Below are positions 1-11,300 of a stretch of 64,000 nt of DNA, in pieces. Position 1 is the stretch's first letter, and each line of letters starts with the position of its first letter. The stretch spans positions 25,815,631 through 25,879,630 of the forward strand of contig CM060344.1 in NCBI GenBank assembly GCA_030674155.1, given 5' to 3'. Made by a program: the position numbers and the translations under genes. The DNA comes from Stramonita haemastoma (Eukaryota > Mollusca > Gastropoda > Neogastropoda > Muricidae). A model generated the notes under the pieces. That model worked only from the letters and a program-made list of their open reading frames with translations, was not told the origin of the DNA and did no database searches.

Positions 1-490
1 CAACATTGCCAAGTGATTGGATGAACTATTGCATGCCTCGAATTCAGCACCATATTTCCCCAGTTCACCCAGCTGTCAATGGGTACCTGCCCTCTTTTGG
101 GACAGGGAAGGCAAAGCAGCGAGGGAGAGGAGATGGGTGCCGCCCTCAACATGCTGGCCTGTAGAGAAGTTGAGGTCTCTGATATCTTGCTCCCCAATGA
201 CAACATAGATTATAGGAACACTTTAACCTTTTAATCAGTGCTTTGTGGTAGTTTTTGTTAGAAAATAATACTATAAAGGGGACCCCCCTCCCCCCCAAAA
301 AAAAAAGAAAAGCAACCCCCCCCCTCCCCAGCTTGGCAAAGTACATTATGTCATCAGTCTCGGATACTGACATTCTCACCACACAGCATAGACTACACTG
401 AGTGAAACACAGTGTAATACTATGATGTGCACGCATCCTTTTTTTCCCTGTTTAGGCAGAGGGCTGAATAATTCAGATGAGAAAGACAGA

Positions 491-492
<2 letters not shown>

Positions 493-540
<48 letters not shown>
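493..540. repeat. (GT)n microsatellite
   Basis: About 40 bases of uninterrupted GT, then TGTGTGTTGTGCGTGTG. The rest of 1-822 shows no gene. Confidence 0.95.
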
Positions 541-826
541 TTGTGCGTGTGTGCATGTGTGTAAAATATCAGCATTAATTTTATATATGGCTGCAGATAT
601 TATTTATGACACGTGGGTCTATGTTTGGCACAAGATAAAGCCTCAGATTTTTCAAGCAGGGATGGCAAACTGCAAAAGGTATATGAATGATCTCTCAATT
701 TCACCATCAACACCAATCCAGCAATAGGGTTTAAAAAAAGTTAAGGCCAACAACACATTTTCTAGAAAGAGACTTCTCTCTGAAAACTCTGTGCTTTAAG
801 TAGTGTATGCACTGCACAAATCTTAA

Positions 827-971
827 CCTCTTTACTGCGCTGTTCACGAACAGTGTTCGTCATTGAAATCACCACCAGCAATGCTCAGTTGACAATCGCT
901 GTTCGTCATGATTCAACGCTCTCTGTTTGATCAAGCATGTGCCTGAGCAAAACATGATAGCAGCCAAAGGG
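827..971. mobile_element. TTAA-flanked 145-bp MITE
   Basis: TTAA at 823-826 and 972-975 flank imperfect inverted ends CCTCTTTACTGC and (reverse complement) CCCTTTGGCTGC. Inside are repeated CTGTTC(A/G) motifs, including the near-palindrome CTGTTCACGAACAG. Non-coding. Confidence 0.6.
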
Positions 972-999
972 TTAAGCACATGATACTACAGAGTCAGGG

Positions 1000-1210
1000 G
1001 GGGGTAGATAGCCTAGTGGTTGGAGCGTTGCGCTTGTGATCTGACAGAACATCTTGGGCACATGTTAAATCCTGTTCTGCCTTTTGTAAGAGTAGGCCAT
1101 TGTGTGCCGGTGGGAACAGATGGCAAGATTTACAAAGCTGCATACACACAGGGACTGGATGAAAAAAGGCACATGAATGCTTATTCCATTATCCTCGATA
1201 TAAAAGAATT
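1000..1210 (+). mobile_element. tRNA-derived SINE (family A), internally deleted
   Basis: It starts with an A-box-like TAGCCTAGTGGTTGGAGCG, then jumps straight to CAGAACATCTTGGGCAC, skipping the B box. It keeps the tail ATTATCCTCGATATAAAAGAA seen in other copies. Confidence 0.75.
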
Positions 1211-1225
1211 TAATTTTTTTAACAG

Positions 1226-1545
1226 TGTAAGATTGAGCCACCACCCAGGCATTCGTTCAAGGGGATGTTTCCCTTGGAGGTGGCATTAGTACCAACTCTG
1301 CTTCCCTAAAGCTCTTTGGATGAGACTATGAATTGTGGTCCCATGAGCAAATGCATGCAGAACATCTTGCACGTAATTTCAAACCTATTCTGCCTTTCGG
1401 AAGAGTAGGCCATTGCATGCCAGTAGTAACAGATGACAAAATTGTAAAAAAAAAACAACAAAAAAACCGAATGCACACTGGTGTCATATTTAGACATCAT
1501 CCCTGAAGTCAGAATGCGCCTACCTTTAATGGTGGATAAAAATGA
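1226..1545 (+). mobile_element. SINE family A, variant tail
   Basis: Shares the middle part (GGATGAGACTATGAA, CAGAACATCTTG, AGAGTAGGCCATTG). It ends with a different tail containing AGACATCATCCCTGAAGTCAG, also found at 48,940-49,000 and 52,690-52,760. Confidence 0.6.
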
Positions 1546-1770
1546 TTGCATATGCAAAAATCCCCCAAACCCCCCCAAAAATACTACACTGTCCAGTTTT
1601 TCCTAAAGTTGCTTTCAATTTTCCAAACAGGCGAAACCAACACACCCTCTACTATTTTGTTGTTGTTGCTGTTGTTGTTGTGATTATATTTACGTTCCAA
1701 CAGAAATGTCCACTTCAGGGACCGCAAGCTGTCAACCATGAGCATAAAATTCTCTCTTATCACACCACAA

Positions 1771-2379
1771 TTAAGGTTTCCAAATGGGCACAGCACTTGC
1801 TGTCGTTGAATGATTTCGCAAACCAAGGGCAGTCATCGGACGCCGTCTTCGCATGGGTTTCCGATCTTCCTGTTCACCGGTATACCAGTTGTAAGCCTTT
1901 GTTTTCCTTTTCTCTTCCCACGGAGCTTTGAAACTGGGCTCCTTCAGGGGCTGGCCGAACAACGTCTCGTCCACAAAGGTGGGCGTGTGCTTCAGGCGGT
2001 GATACTGATGCTTCAAGGGGATGCCTTGGATAGTGCCAAAAGTTCCTGAAGAATCCACGCTGTCGTTGAGGTCTTTGGAGCTGTCGTCCTTGTGGATGCT
2101 GAAACGCGTGTCTGCCGAGCCCGGTGCCCACAGGAGAGGGGGTCCGGGTTTGGGTTTTTTCAGGACCGTTTTATCCTGCTTGGTTTTCTTCCCCCAGGGA
2201 GCTGAAAATGTCACTGGCGCGTTCAGGGAGGAGGCATGGTGGGACTGGAACAAGGTCTCGTCCACCATGGAGCGTCGGTTTTTGGTGAAGTAGCCATAGT
2301 CTTTGCCGGACGTTGTCGCTGGCCGATGGCCAGCCACTGACGGAGGTCGAGTGCCGGAGATCACAAAGTCGTCTGCCAT
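1771..2379 (-). CDS. RITA1: RITA1-like RBPJ-interacting and tubulin-associated protein
   Basis: Intact 202-residue reading frame. In vertebrates RITA1 shuttles between nucleus and cytoplasm, binds the Notch transcription factor RBPJ, exports it and links it to tubulin, so it dampens Notch signalling (family knowledge). Seen here: two copies of the family signature VDETLF, at residues 39-44 and 136-141, the second in the context HTPTFVDETLFG; an LWAP at 83-86 that fits the hydrophobic-W-hydrophobic-P motif used by RBPJ ligands; an APW after each VDETLF; a basic RRRRP patch near 177; and a C-terminal PIWKP like the short Pro-Trp-Lys end of the family. The length is somewhat below the vertebrate protein. 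The ATG at 2379 follows a CAG at about 2390, so this could be the coding start of a second exon after a non-coding exon. A TATA-like TATATAAGG lies just upstream on the minus strand, too close to the ATG to be a normal promoter. The identity rests on motifs, not on an alignment. Confidence 0.8.
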   Translation of the reverse strand: MADDFVISGTRPPSVAGHRPATTSGKDYGYFTKNRRSMVDETLFQSHHASSLNAPVTFSAPWGKKTKQDKTVLKKPKPGPPLLWAPGSADTRFSIHKDDSSKDLNDSVDSSGTFGTIQGIPLKHQYHRLKHTPTFVDETLFGQPLKEPSFKAPWEEKRKTKAYNWYTGEQEDRKPMRRRRPMTALGLRNHSTTASAVPIWKP

Positions 2380-2420
2380 CTTCCAGCTCTGTCATCAGAA
2401 CAGTGCATCCTTATATATTC

Positions 2421-2640
2421 AATTGTGATGACAATAATGACGATGAAAGTAATAATGGTAACATATAGTGATGACGATAATGACGATGAAAGTAATAATG
2501 GTAATATATAGCGATGACAATAATGATGATGAAAGTAATAATAATAATGATGATAATAACAATAAAATAATGACAATAATAATCATCAAGAGGGAAAACA
2601 ATGGTCATGACAATGATAATAACCAAAAAAAAAAAAACTA
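2421..2640. repeat. AT-rich minisatellite/trinucleotide region
   Basis: About 51-bp units of the form GTGATGACGATAATGACGATG plus AAAGTAATAATGGTAA(C/T)ATATA repeat two to three times. They grade into irregular GATAAT and AGTAGT triplets. It lies just upstream of the RITA1-like start. Confidence 0.8.
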
Positions 2641-3322
2641 GTTGTAATAGTGACAAGAGTAGTAGAAGTTGTAGTAGAAGTAGCAGTAGTAGTAATGTGA
2701 TAGTAGCAGTAGGAGTAGGAGGAGTGACAATGATAGTAATAATAATAATGATGAAAATGACGATGTTAATGCACATACACACAATGTTGATTTACTGCTT
2801 CAGTCTACGAAAAGTGCTATCATGCATCACCACAGCTTAGCAGTGAGCAAAAATTCTCAGTGCAACTACAAGGACAGGTGTACTAGCAACCAAGAAGTAG
2901 GGACGTCACAGGACTGTGATGTCATTCTAAAGTTGTAATGAGTACCCTTTCTTTCACAGTTTCAGAGCATGGGTGTGCACACACCCAGGACAAACTCAGA
3001 GTTTGACTACTATAGTACTAATTAAGAACATTTCTTTTAAACACAAACAAACAGTTTTTTCTGTATGTGTTGAACATATCTTAATTGACAAAGTCATGAA
3101 ATTTCAAGGCAGTAGCATTAAACTTAAAAGCTATTGAGTTACAGAGCAAAATATAGGGGTTTTGGTGAGAATTCACCAGAGCATATGAGGAAGGTAATAT
3201 AGAATGCCTTTTGAATGCTTTTGTAAGTAAATTTTCTTGATTTTTTGTGAGGGCAAGATGACAAAAAAAAAACTGTGTAAGCTTAAATCTTTTATCTTCA
3301 ATAAAGATCATTTTGACTTGAA

Positions 3323-3323
<1 letters not shown>

Positions 3324-3393
<70 letters not shown>
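3324..3393. repeat. (CA)n microsatellite
   Basis: About 70 bases of perfect CA. Confidence 0.95.
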
Positions 3394-3395
<2 letters not shown>

Positions 3396-3487
3396 GAGCA
3401 TAATGCATACAGGGAAAGGATTTAACAAAAATCTTATGTCTCTTTATTACATTAATCTAAAAAATAAATTTGTATTTTTGTATTTTG

Positions 3488-3893
3488 TACCACTTTATGT
3501 CACAGCAGATTTCTCTGCATGAAATTCAGGCTGCTCTCCCCGGGGAGAGCACGTTGCCACAAAGTGCAGCACCTACCCATTTTTTTTTTCTTTTTCCTGT
3601 ATGCGACTGTATTTTGTTTCCCTATCAGAGTAGCTTTTTCCTACGGAATTTTGCCAGGGTCAACCCCCATGTTGCAGTGGGTTCTTTTACGTGCGCTAAA
3701 TAGTGATGCGTAACACACGTGACCTCGGTTTATTGTCTCATCAGAAAGACTTGCACCCAGACCACCACTTACGGTCTAATGGATGGGGAAAAAGTTTTGG
3801 GCCGAAACAGGGTACGAACCACCGCACACTCCGACCCAGACTTTTTGCTTTCTAGGCAAGGCGCGTTACCATCTAGATCACCAATCCACAAGT
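3488..3893 (-). mobile_element. SINE family B (inverted copy)
   Basis: It contains CAGCAGATTTCTCTGCATG, GGCTGCTCTCCCCGGGGAG, a poly-T/pyrimidine tract, and a tRNA-like head on the minus strand ending near 3,893. Other copies are at 6838, 36222 and 55485. Confidence 0.7.
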
Positions 3894-3909
3894 TAATGTG
3901 CACGCGCAT

Positions 3910-3940
<31 letters not shown>

Positions 3941-3942
3941 GA

Positions 3943-4650
3943 GGGGATGGGATAGCCTGGATGTTAGAGTGATGCGCATTGTGCTTGTGATCTGTTGACC
4001 CAGGTTCGAATCTCATTCAAGAGGATTTTTTCTCTGTAGTTAACATCAGTGCCAACTCCGCTCCCCCAAAAGTCCTGAGAATACGACCCAAAGTTCTGTG
4101 TGCAAACGTAAGGAGAACATCTTGTGCACACATTAAAACCTGTTCCATTTTTTGGAAGAGTATTTTAGTCTTTTTCTTTTATATTGAGGATAATGGAATA
4201 AGCACTTGTGTGCTTTTTTACATCTAGTCCCAGTGTGTACGCAGTTTTGTATCTCTTATCTGTTCCTACCTGCACACAATGGCCTACTCTTAAGAGAAGC
4301 AGAACAGGATTCAATGCGTGCCAAGATGTTCTGTGTGTGTTTGCACACAGGCCTCGGTTTATAGTCTCATCCAAAGGACTTTGGGGAGAGTGGAGTCAGC
4401 ACTGATGTTAACTCCAGAGGAAAAATCCCCTTGAACGGGAATCGAACCTGGGTTGTCAAATTGCCAGCACAATGCTCTGACCACTAGGATATCTTGTTTC
4501 CCTTCTCCCCCCTCTCTGAGTATGCCACTGTGTGCCGGTGGGAATGGATAACAAAATTAACAAAACTGCGTACACACTGAGACTGGATGTGATTAAGCAC
4601 ATGAGCGTTTATTCCATTATATTTGAAATAAAATAATAAAATAAAATAAA
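3943..4650 (+). mobile_element. SINE family A split by a nested inverted SINE
   Basis: The head and middle are at 3943-4165 (B box GGTTCGAATC) and the tail at 4517-4650 (GTGTGCCGGTGGGAATGG...). The break falls in GAAGAGTA(T/G), where a second copy is inserted. Confidence 0.7.
4166..4510 (-). mobile_element. SINE family A nested in another copy
   Basis: A complete inverted copy. The tail is at 4166-4200 (TTTTATATTGAGGATAATGG) and the head at 4445-4505 with an A box (GATATCCTAGTGG on the minus strand) and a B box. GAGTAT occurs at both sides of the insertion, a likely short target duplication. Confidence 0.75.
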
Positions 4651-4669
4651 CACACACACACAAACATAT

Positions 4670-4694
4670 ACGCGCGCGCGCGCGCGCGCGCGCT
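4670..4694. repeat. (CG)n tract
   Basis: Pure alternating CG of about 24 bases following a CA-rich SINE tail. Confidence 0.9.
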
Positions 4695-5199
4695 TATTAC
4701 CAGTGCGACCTACACTACATTCGATCTGTACTTATCCCTGCTCATATGAGGAGAAAAGAAGCTGAAGAAGGCTGTGACTCAGAAAGCGAGGGTAAGACTA
4801 TAAGCAGACAAAAGTTGAGAATATTTTCCAAAGATTCGACATGTTCACACAGAGTGACATGACTGACCAGTTTACCTAAACTTGTTCGTCTGAGAAGTCC
4901 AGAACACTAAAACCAGAATGAATAAAAAAACTACTTTGCACACTATCGAACAAAAGATTAAACGGTTGAAAACTACTTGGTGATCATAAACAGCCGGTCA
5001 AATGTTACAAATCTTTCAGTCTTCAAAACCAAGCACTTCAGTAGCCTCCCCGTCTCCGCGTCATTACCAACCCAAGAACACAGAAATCTCGTTGTTGACG
5101 AGAAGACGGGAACTAATTCTAAAGAGCACAAATGAATATTTTATTTTCAAAAAAAACTTTTGTTACAAACTTCACGAGAATAATAGTATTTGATGATTT

Positions 5200-5287
5200 T
5201 AATTTGAGGTTTAGAAAAAATGAGATTAAAATAAGATAAAGTCATTAGGCTTACCCACAATGCCATTGTCTATTCTTTTCCATCAAT
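5200..5287 (+). promoter_or_regulatory. Candidate 5' UTR/promoter region of the USPL1-like gene
   Basis: The bases around 5,030-5,540 contain more CpG than their AT-rich surroundings (for example GCGCGCA and GCGCGACTGCGCGTTGCCGG just downstream). They bracket a good ATG (AATATGGCGG) at 5288. No TATA box is evident. This is an inference from composition and from the position of the first candidate exon. Confidence 0.25.
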
Positions 5288-5370
5288 ATGGCGGTTCCAT
5301 GCGTGGGTTCTACGATTCAACAAAGGCGATATTTGATGCTGTTCTCGATGGAATCAGCATATTATGGTAG
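5288..5370 (+). CDS. USPL1: USPL1-like, candidate first coding exon
   Basis: The open frame starts [12 protein letters not shown] and ends YYG plus two bases (AG), followed by GTGATC as a donor. Phase 2 here joins cleanly to the exon that begins at 8201 if its acceptor is the second AG of CAGAG, giving ...YYGSEGW. A stronger-looking donor (G|GTAGGT) four bases upstream ends in phase 1 and does not match either next exon. The start has a reasonable initiation context. No homologue motif is present, so this is a model-based call; a non-coding or different first exon is possible. Confidence 0.4.
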
Positions 5371-8300
5371 GTGATCAGCGTATTTGAATACTGTATTTTT
5401 TAAGATATCAAGTGGTGGGGGCGCGCATTTGTTGCAAGAAAATTAATGTCCGATTGTTTGAGAAAATGTTCGAAGTAGGATTTGCGCGACTGCGCGTTGC
5501 CGGTCATTGGATTTGGTTGTAAACACTTGTTGTGGAATGAAAATACTGGTATTTTCAGTTAATTAAGTTTTCCTCAATGCATTGTAAACCTTTTGCCACA
5601 TATTTAAGTATTAGCAGATTGTACATAGTTCAGTGCTAGCGATGGTCATGTGTGTCAGGGACTCTTTTAGACGAGATTTGCTGAAATGGTGAAAATTAGT
5701 TGGTCAACAGGGAGTGAAAAATGGGTTTACTGAGCTATTGTCTTTTACTAGTTTCATTAATACTGTTGTAATGGGACTAATTACAGTATCCACATTTGCC
5801 TCCATAAACTGTAGACACGGAACAGCGCACGTGCCACACCCGTCAGATAGGAAAAAACGAAAAAAAAGTATGAAGGTACAAACGAAAAAAGTATACAGTA
5901 GCCTTTCAGTTTCAAAACCCCAGTGTTCGATATTATGATTTATAAACCAAACTTGAAAACATTTTGCGCTGACTCATTGTTGTTATAAAGATAATAATGA
6001 TAGTAATGATTATTATTATGCACATGTTTATATAACTTTATTTGGTGCACATTAAACAATATAGACCAGGACATCATACTTTACAATGTCATGATAAAAT
6101 GAACAGAATTTTACCTGGCCAGGTATAAATGATATAAATTTAGTTATAAATTTACAGCTTTCATCACTGGTAGGCCTTTAACAAAGTTCAAAGTAGGCCT
6201 ACACGAGATATGATCATATATTCACCCTCATTACTGCCTGATTCTATAAAGTATCAATAGTAAAGCATCACCTGCAGTCTTCCATTTCCAAAAATTGGTT
6301 GAGATGATTTTGATGCTAGAGCAAATCTCTAGCCTATTCAGTAGGGCCTATTAAGAAAATTTGGAGAGAAAAAAAAATCTTGTAACCAGTTTTGCACTTG
6401 TTTTGCTTTTATTATATCTTTGTGTGGACTTGTGCATGTAATCCCTAAAACAAGGAAGTATGCCAGCACAATTAAAGAAATCATCCCTTCTAGACAGTAG
6501 ATTGAAAAGCTGTCACTGAGACTGTTACTAGTATTAGCCTTTTTTTTGTGTGAATGAGAAAAATGGGAATCCCTATGAATTACTTGGAATGTATTTTATA
6601 AAGTATAAAACAATATCAATTTGACTCGTGACTGAATAGAGTTTGTATATTCATGAACAGTGAAGTCAAATTCTTTAGACTTTTAAAGAAGCATATCAGA
6701 GAAGTGTTTTAAATTCATTTTGATAGAAATTATGAAAAAAAATCCATTTCATTTGTGATAGTATGTGCCTGCTAAAGTTCAGACTTATTTTTCACTGTTT
6801 CAGAATTATCCATAAAAACATTTCGATTGTTGAAATAGGGTGGATCAGTGGTATCTATAGAGATAACACACCTACCTAGAAAGCAAAAAGTCTGGGTTGG
6901 AAGAGTGTAGTGGTTTGTTTGAGCCCGAAACTGTTTCCCCATGGCATTCATTAGGCCATAAGTGTTGGCCTAGGTGCTAGTCTTTTGGATGAGATGATAA
7001 ACTGAAGTCCTGTGCATAACTAACAATTATTAGCACACATCAAAGAACCCACGGCAACAAGGGTTGTCCCTCGCAAAATTCTTTAGAAAAGAGCCATGTG
7101 ATAAGGAAACAAATGCAGTTACATAGACTGATACAGGAAAAGAAAAAAAAAAAAAAGGGTGGTGCTGCTCTTGTGGCGATGTGCTCTCCCTCAGAGGTGA
7201 GCAGCCAGAATGTCATGCAGAAAATTCTGCTGTGACTGAAATTGTAATTCAAAGTAGTCCAAGATAAAAAATAAAACTAGGACAACAGAAGATCGTGTAA
7301 ACATTTAATATTTTTTTAATTTAAAAAAAATCCTAAAGATACAAATTTTAATTAACCCTTATCCCCCTGCTGCGCCCATTAGTGCCCCTTTATTATGTAA
7401 CCCTGTAGCGCCCATTAGCACCCTCAGTTTTTTGTGTATTGACTATTGAAAGATGTAAAAATTACTTCCCTTTGACACAAGTTTCACAGTGAATAAACTG
7501 TGTGACCCCAGGGGTATAAGGGTTAAATACTGAATGTAAGATTTTTTAAATCAAAATTGTATTAAAAAACAACATAGATTTAATACAAAATATTAAGGTG
7601 GGACGTGGGAGTTGAAACTGATGAAATTTTGCTTACAAGCCCATGTTTAAAGTTATGCCATATATTGATTGAAAGGGCATCACTTGTAAAGCATAAAAAT
7701 CAATTGTTTACTCAGTTTTCTGCACTGTTGCCATGGAAACAATCCAAATATGGCCACCAAAACTAAATGTTTCAAACTCTAAACCATTTTATCTATAACA
7801 AGTTGAAGTAGCCTGTTTCTACAGACATTTTTTACAACCTGATTGTTTAAATTCACACAGGGAGACCTTCATAAATGTATCCAGCAATTTTTTATTCTAA
7901 AAAAACCCCCATGATTTGGGGCACTTTCGGATCTGTGTCTACCCTTAAATAGTAAAGGTGCAAATAGTAAAATGAGATAGGTTTCAAATCATTAAATCAT
8001 ATTCGAGCTTACATTTTGCAGCCAAATATCTTTAGAAACAAGCCTCTTTTCATTATCATCTCACCTTGTGGACCTCATTTCTGCATTGACAGTGATTTAC
8101 GTTTGATCAAACTGAAGATAAAGGGACGCAGTATCCTCCTGCTAGTGATGTTGTTGATGAAAGTGTACGACATGATACGTGTTGGCTTCTGATTACAGAG
8201 TGAAGGCTGGTCACAAAGTATGCGTGACACAAGTGTTGGTGTTTGTACGGATTCAGGCAGTGTTGGAACAGCAGAGAGATCAGTCACTCAATCCTCACAA

Positions 8301-11300
8301 GGCGGAATTGAACCTTTCTTCGAAAAGCCAAAGTCTAAGGCATGATAAGTTCACAGGACTGCTACACAGTGGTCGCTGTGCTTTCTTTTGTTGTTGTAGA
8401 TATTCTGAATTGAATTTACAGAAGAATCACTTCATGTACAAGTTCTCATAATTTTGTGAAAATGTGTTAAATGTTTTAACGTGCTTTTAATCTATTTTGG
8501 ATTTGACGATGGTAATGATTTGACAGCTTCCTTCACATGATCTTGAAACGATTTGTAATTATTTTTAAAATGATTCATGAAGTGCTTATACATTTTTTTT
8601 TTATGTGAGAATGAAGCAACAGTACAGTCAAACCTGAAGTTGAAGAAAGCAGGGGGTAAGGGGGAGATAAAAAAAAAAATTGTCAGCAGTTCAGACTTTT
8701 ATGTGTGAATTTGTTGATTGATTTTTGTGGGGTTTTTCCCCTATGAAAAAAAAAAAAGTTTCCCCTTCTAAAGTTATTGGCAGTAGATGAGATTGACAAG
8801 CAGTCTTCATAGAGAGCATAGTAAATTTGAATATTAGAGGGGCGATAGTCTAGGATAATAAAATCAAAAAGAGAAAAGAAAAAAATAGGCAAAACTGAGA
8901 AGACTGATTTTTTTATTCGTAGGTTCAGTTATACAGTATTAAAAATTTTAATTGCTGAAGAAGAAATAGGCTGATGTGTGGAAGATGGTTGTTGAACACA
9001 GGTTTGTATTTAGATTAATAAACTGCTGTGGCAACAAATGATGAAGAAGAAGAAATTTATTGTCCACATGAATGGTCTTTAAGAATGGGACAGTTGCCTA
9101 CAGCATCCAAGTATGAAGAAGAAATTTCTGTGCTGTGACATCTATGCACATGATGCGGTAAGTGATATAATGGGAAATATTGCTTGCAGCACCAGATACT
9201 GAAGAAGAAGAAGAAGAAATTTCTTGTCTGCTTACATGGTGATGGGTAAGTGGAATAGAGAAATTGCTTGGAGTGCCTAAGAGTGAAGAAGAAGAAATTT
9301 CTGGTATGTTGTAACCTCTTTTTCAAGAGGTTTTGAAGAAGAAGAAATTTTGATTTTTGTGTAATTATGAAATAAGTGAACAAGCTCCAAAAATTTCTAA
9401 AAGGATGACCACTTGGTGTTGAAGAAGAAGACTTTACCATTTTGGTCTATCGAAAAATTCCTGAAGAAGAAGAAATGTGTGACTATGTAATGATCTGTAT
9501 TTTGTAGTTTTATTGTAGGTGTCACTGTTATTTGGTGACACCTTTCCTTAGCCGATATATGATAGGAAGAACAGAATCGTCCCTCCTCTCCTCCCTTCCC
9601 CTTAAAAACAAAAAAAGGGGGGGGGGGGGGGGGGTGTTTAAAAAAATTCAGACTTTAGGAAAAATATATTGCAGTATATCTATTGTTGAAATAATTGTTC
9701 GTCTTATGTAATTACCATTCAAGTTTACTCTCTTTCAAATGATTGTCTTTGCTATCAGGTCTTCAAAGTGGAGTGAAGGAAAATACGAATTAGATTTATT
9801 CATCTGTTTTAATAAACAAAATAAAATAAAATAGAAAAACCCAGAAAGATTCCCATTTGGATTGGTGAGATTTCACGTTTGCTGCTATTGCTACTGATCT
9901 TTTCAAAGTGTAACTTGTTGCACAAAGTTGCTTGGATGACAAAGCATTTTTTTGAGCAGCAGTAATGACAGGATTGACTGTACTAAAGTTTATTTCAGTG
10001 TGTACTTGTGGATGTGAGGGGTGTGTATGAGAGGAAGAAAGTTCATGGTAAGAGTAGCTTTTTTGTAAAAATGGTCAACTTCTCATGTAAGGAAAAAAAA
10101 ATTTGGATGAAATTACATCAGCAAGTTTTTAAATCACATAGGGACATGTGTTTGTTTTTGATTATAAAATTCCAGATAAAGACATTAAAAAATAAAAGTT
10201 AACATAAATGAAGACGTTAGAAGTTAACAGAAAATTCAATACCAGGTTCCAGGTGGCATAAATTGTTGTTTTGTTGTGTATTTTTCAGAGAAACGGCTTT
10301 AAGCCGTACAACAGTAAGAGCGTGTCACTGGGCTCGGATGGTTCTGGTGGTGATGGTAATGGTGGCAAAAGTGTGACGTGCCCTGTCATAGCTAATGTCT
10401 CTGACGGAAAGACGGCAAGGCGCATCCACAGGACGAAGTGTTTGAAGGCAAAATACACTGCTGAATTTTATATCAGTAGTTCATTTCCCCTTTTTTTTAG
10501 ATTCATGACTTATTTTGCTATCGGTTAATTACATAAAAGGAAAAAAATCCAAGGTCTTTACTTTTGATGGACTGGAGAGTGAAGTCGGGAAGTTAGGGCT
10601 ATATTTGTAATTAGTGCTTGGGTATCTGGTTTTGATATTATTAAACGTTTGTTCAATATGTTCGAATATCTTTCTTTACAAAAAACAAAAACAAGACAAA
10701 AAACTGCTTACCAAGTTGGTACACATTGTGCTTGACGGGCAACACATTGGCTGAAGACATAAAACAGAAAGGGGGACTTAAATTTTAAAATGTCGTTTTT
10801 ACAGTATTGAGCTTTTGTGATGCAGGTAAGTATGGCTCAGTTTGGGTTGTTTTTTTAGAAAAAGCCTAGAAGAGACCAAGAGTGTGAATGTGTCTGGAAA
10901 TTTGAGGAATTAAAAAAATAAAAAAAACTACAGTTTTCAAAATACTAAGATTGATTTTTAGTCTATCACTTTCCAGCGGAGTTATTGTGCAAAGTATTTC
11001 TTTAGGTTTTTTGGTGGTTATTGTTTGTTTCTTTTTTTTTTTTTCCCCTCTCAGCCACTGTAAAGATAACCCGCTTTCTGGAAAGGGAAGCTTGTTTTTC
11101 TTAGTCTTAAAAAAAAAAAAATTGCATGTTCCTTGGCTGGAGCTCTGGGGTTCACCGATAATGAGAATTTAGTGTATGCAACTGTTTATCACTCCTACTC
11201 CCCCCATTCAGGTAACCGCATCCATCTTAGGGGATGGTGGCTTAACACAGTTGTGTGCACACTGGGTTTTTTGTTTTGTTTTGTCAGTCGTTCCTACCTG

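Noticed and set aside
9042..9475. CRISPR-like array
   Set aside because: The repeats are GAA-rich, unequal and unevenly spaced, in a clearly eukaryotic intron.
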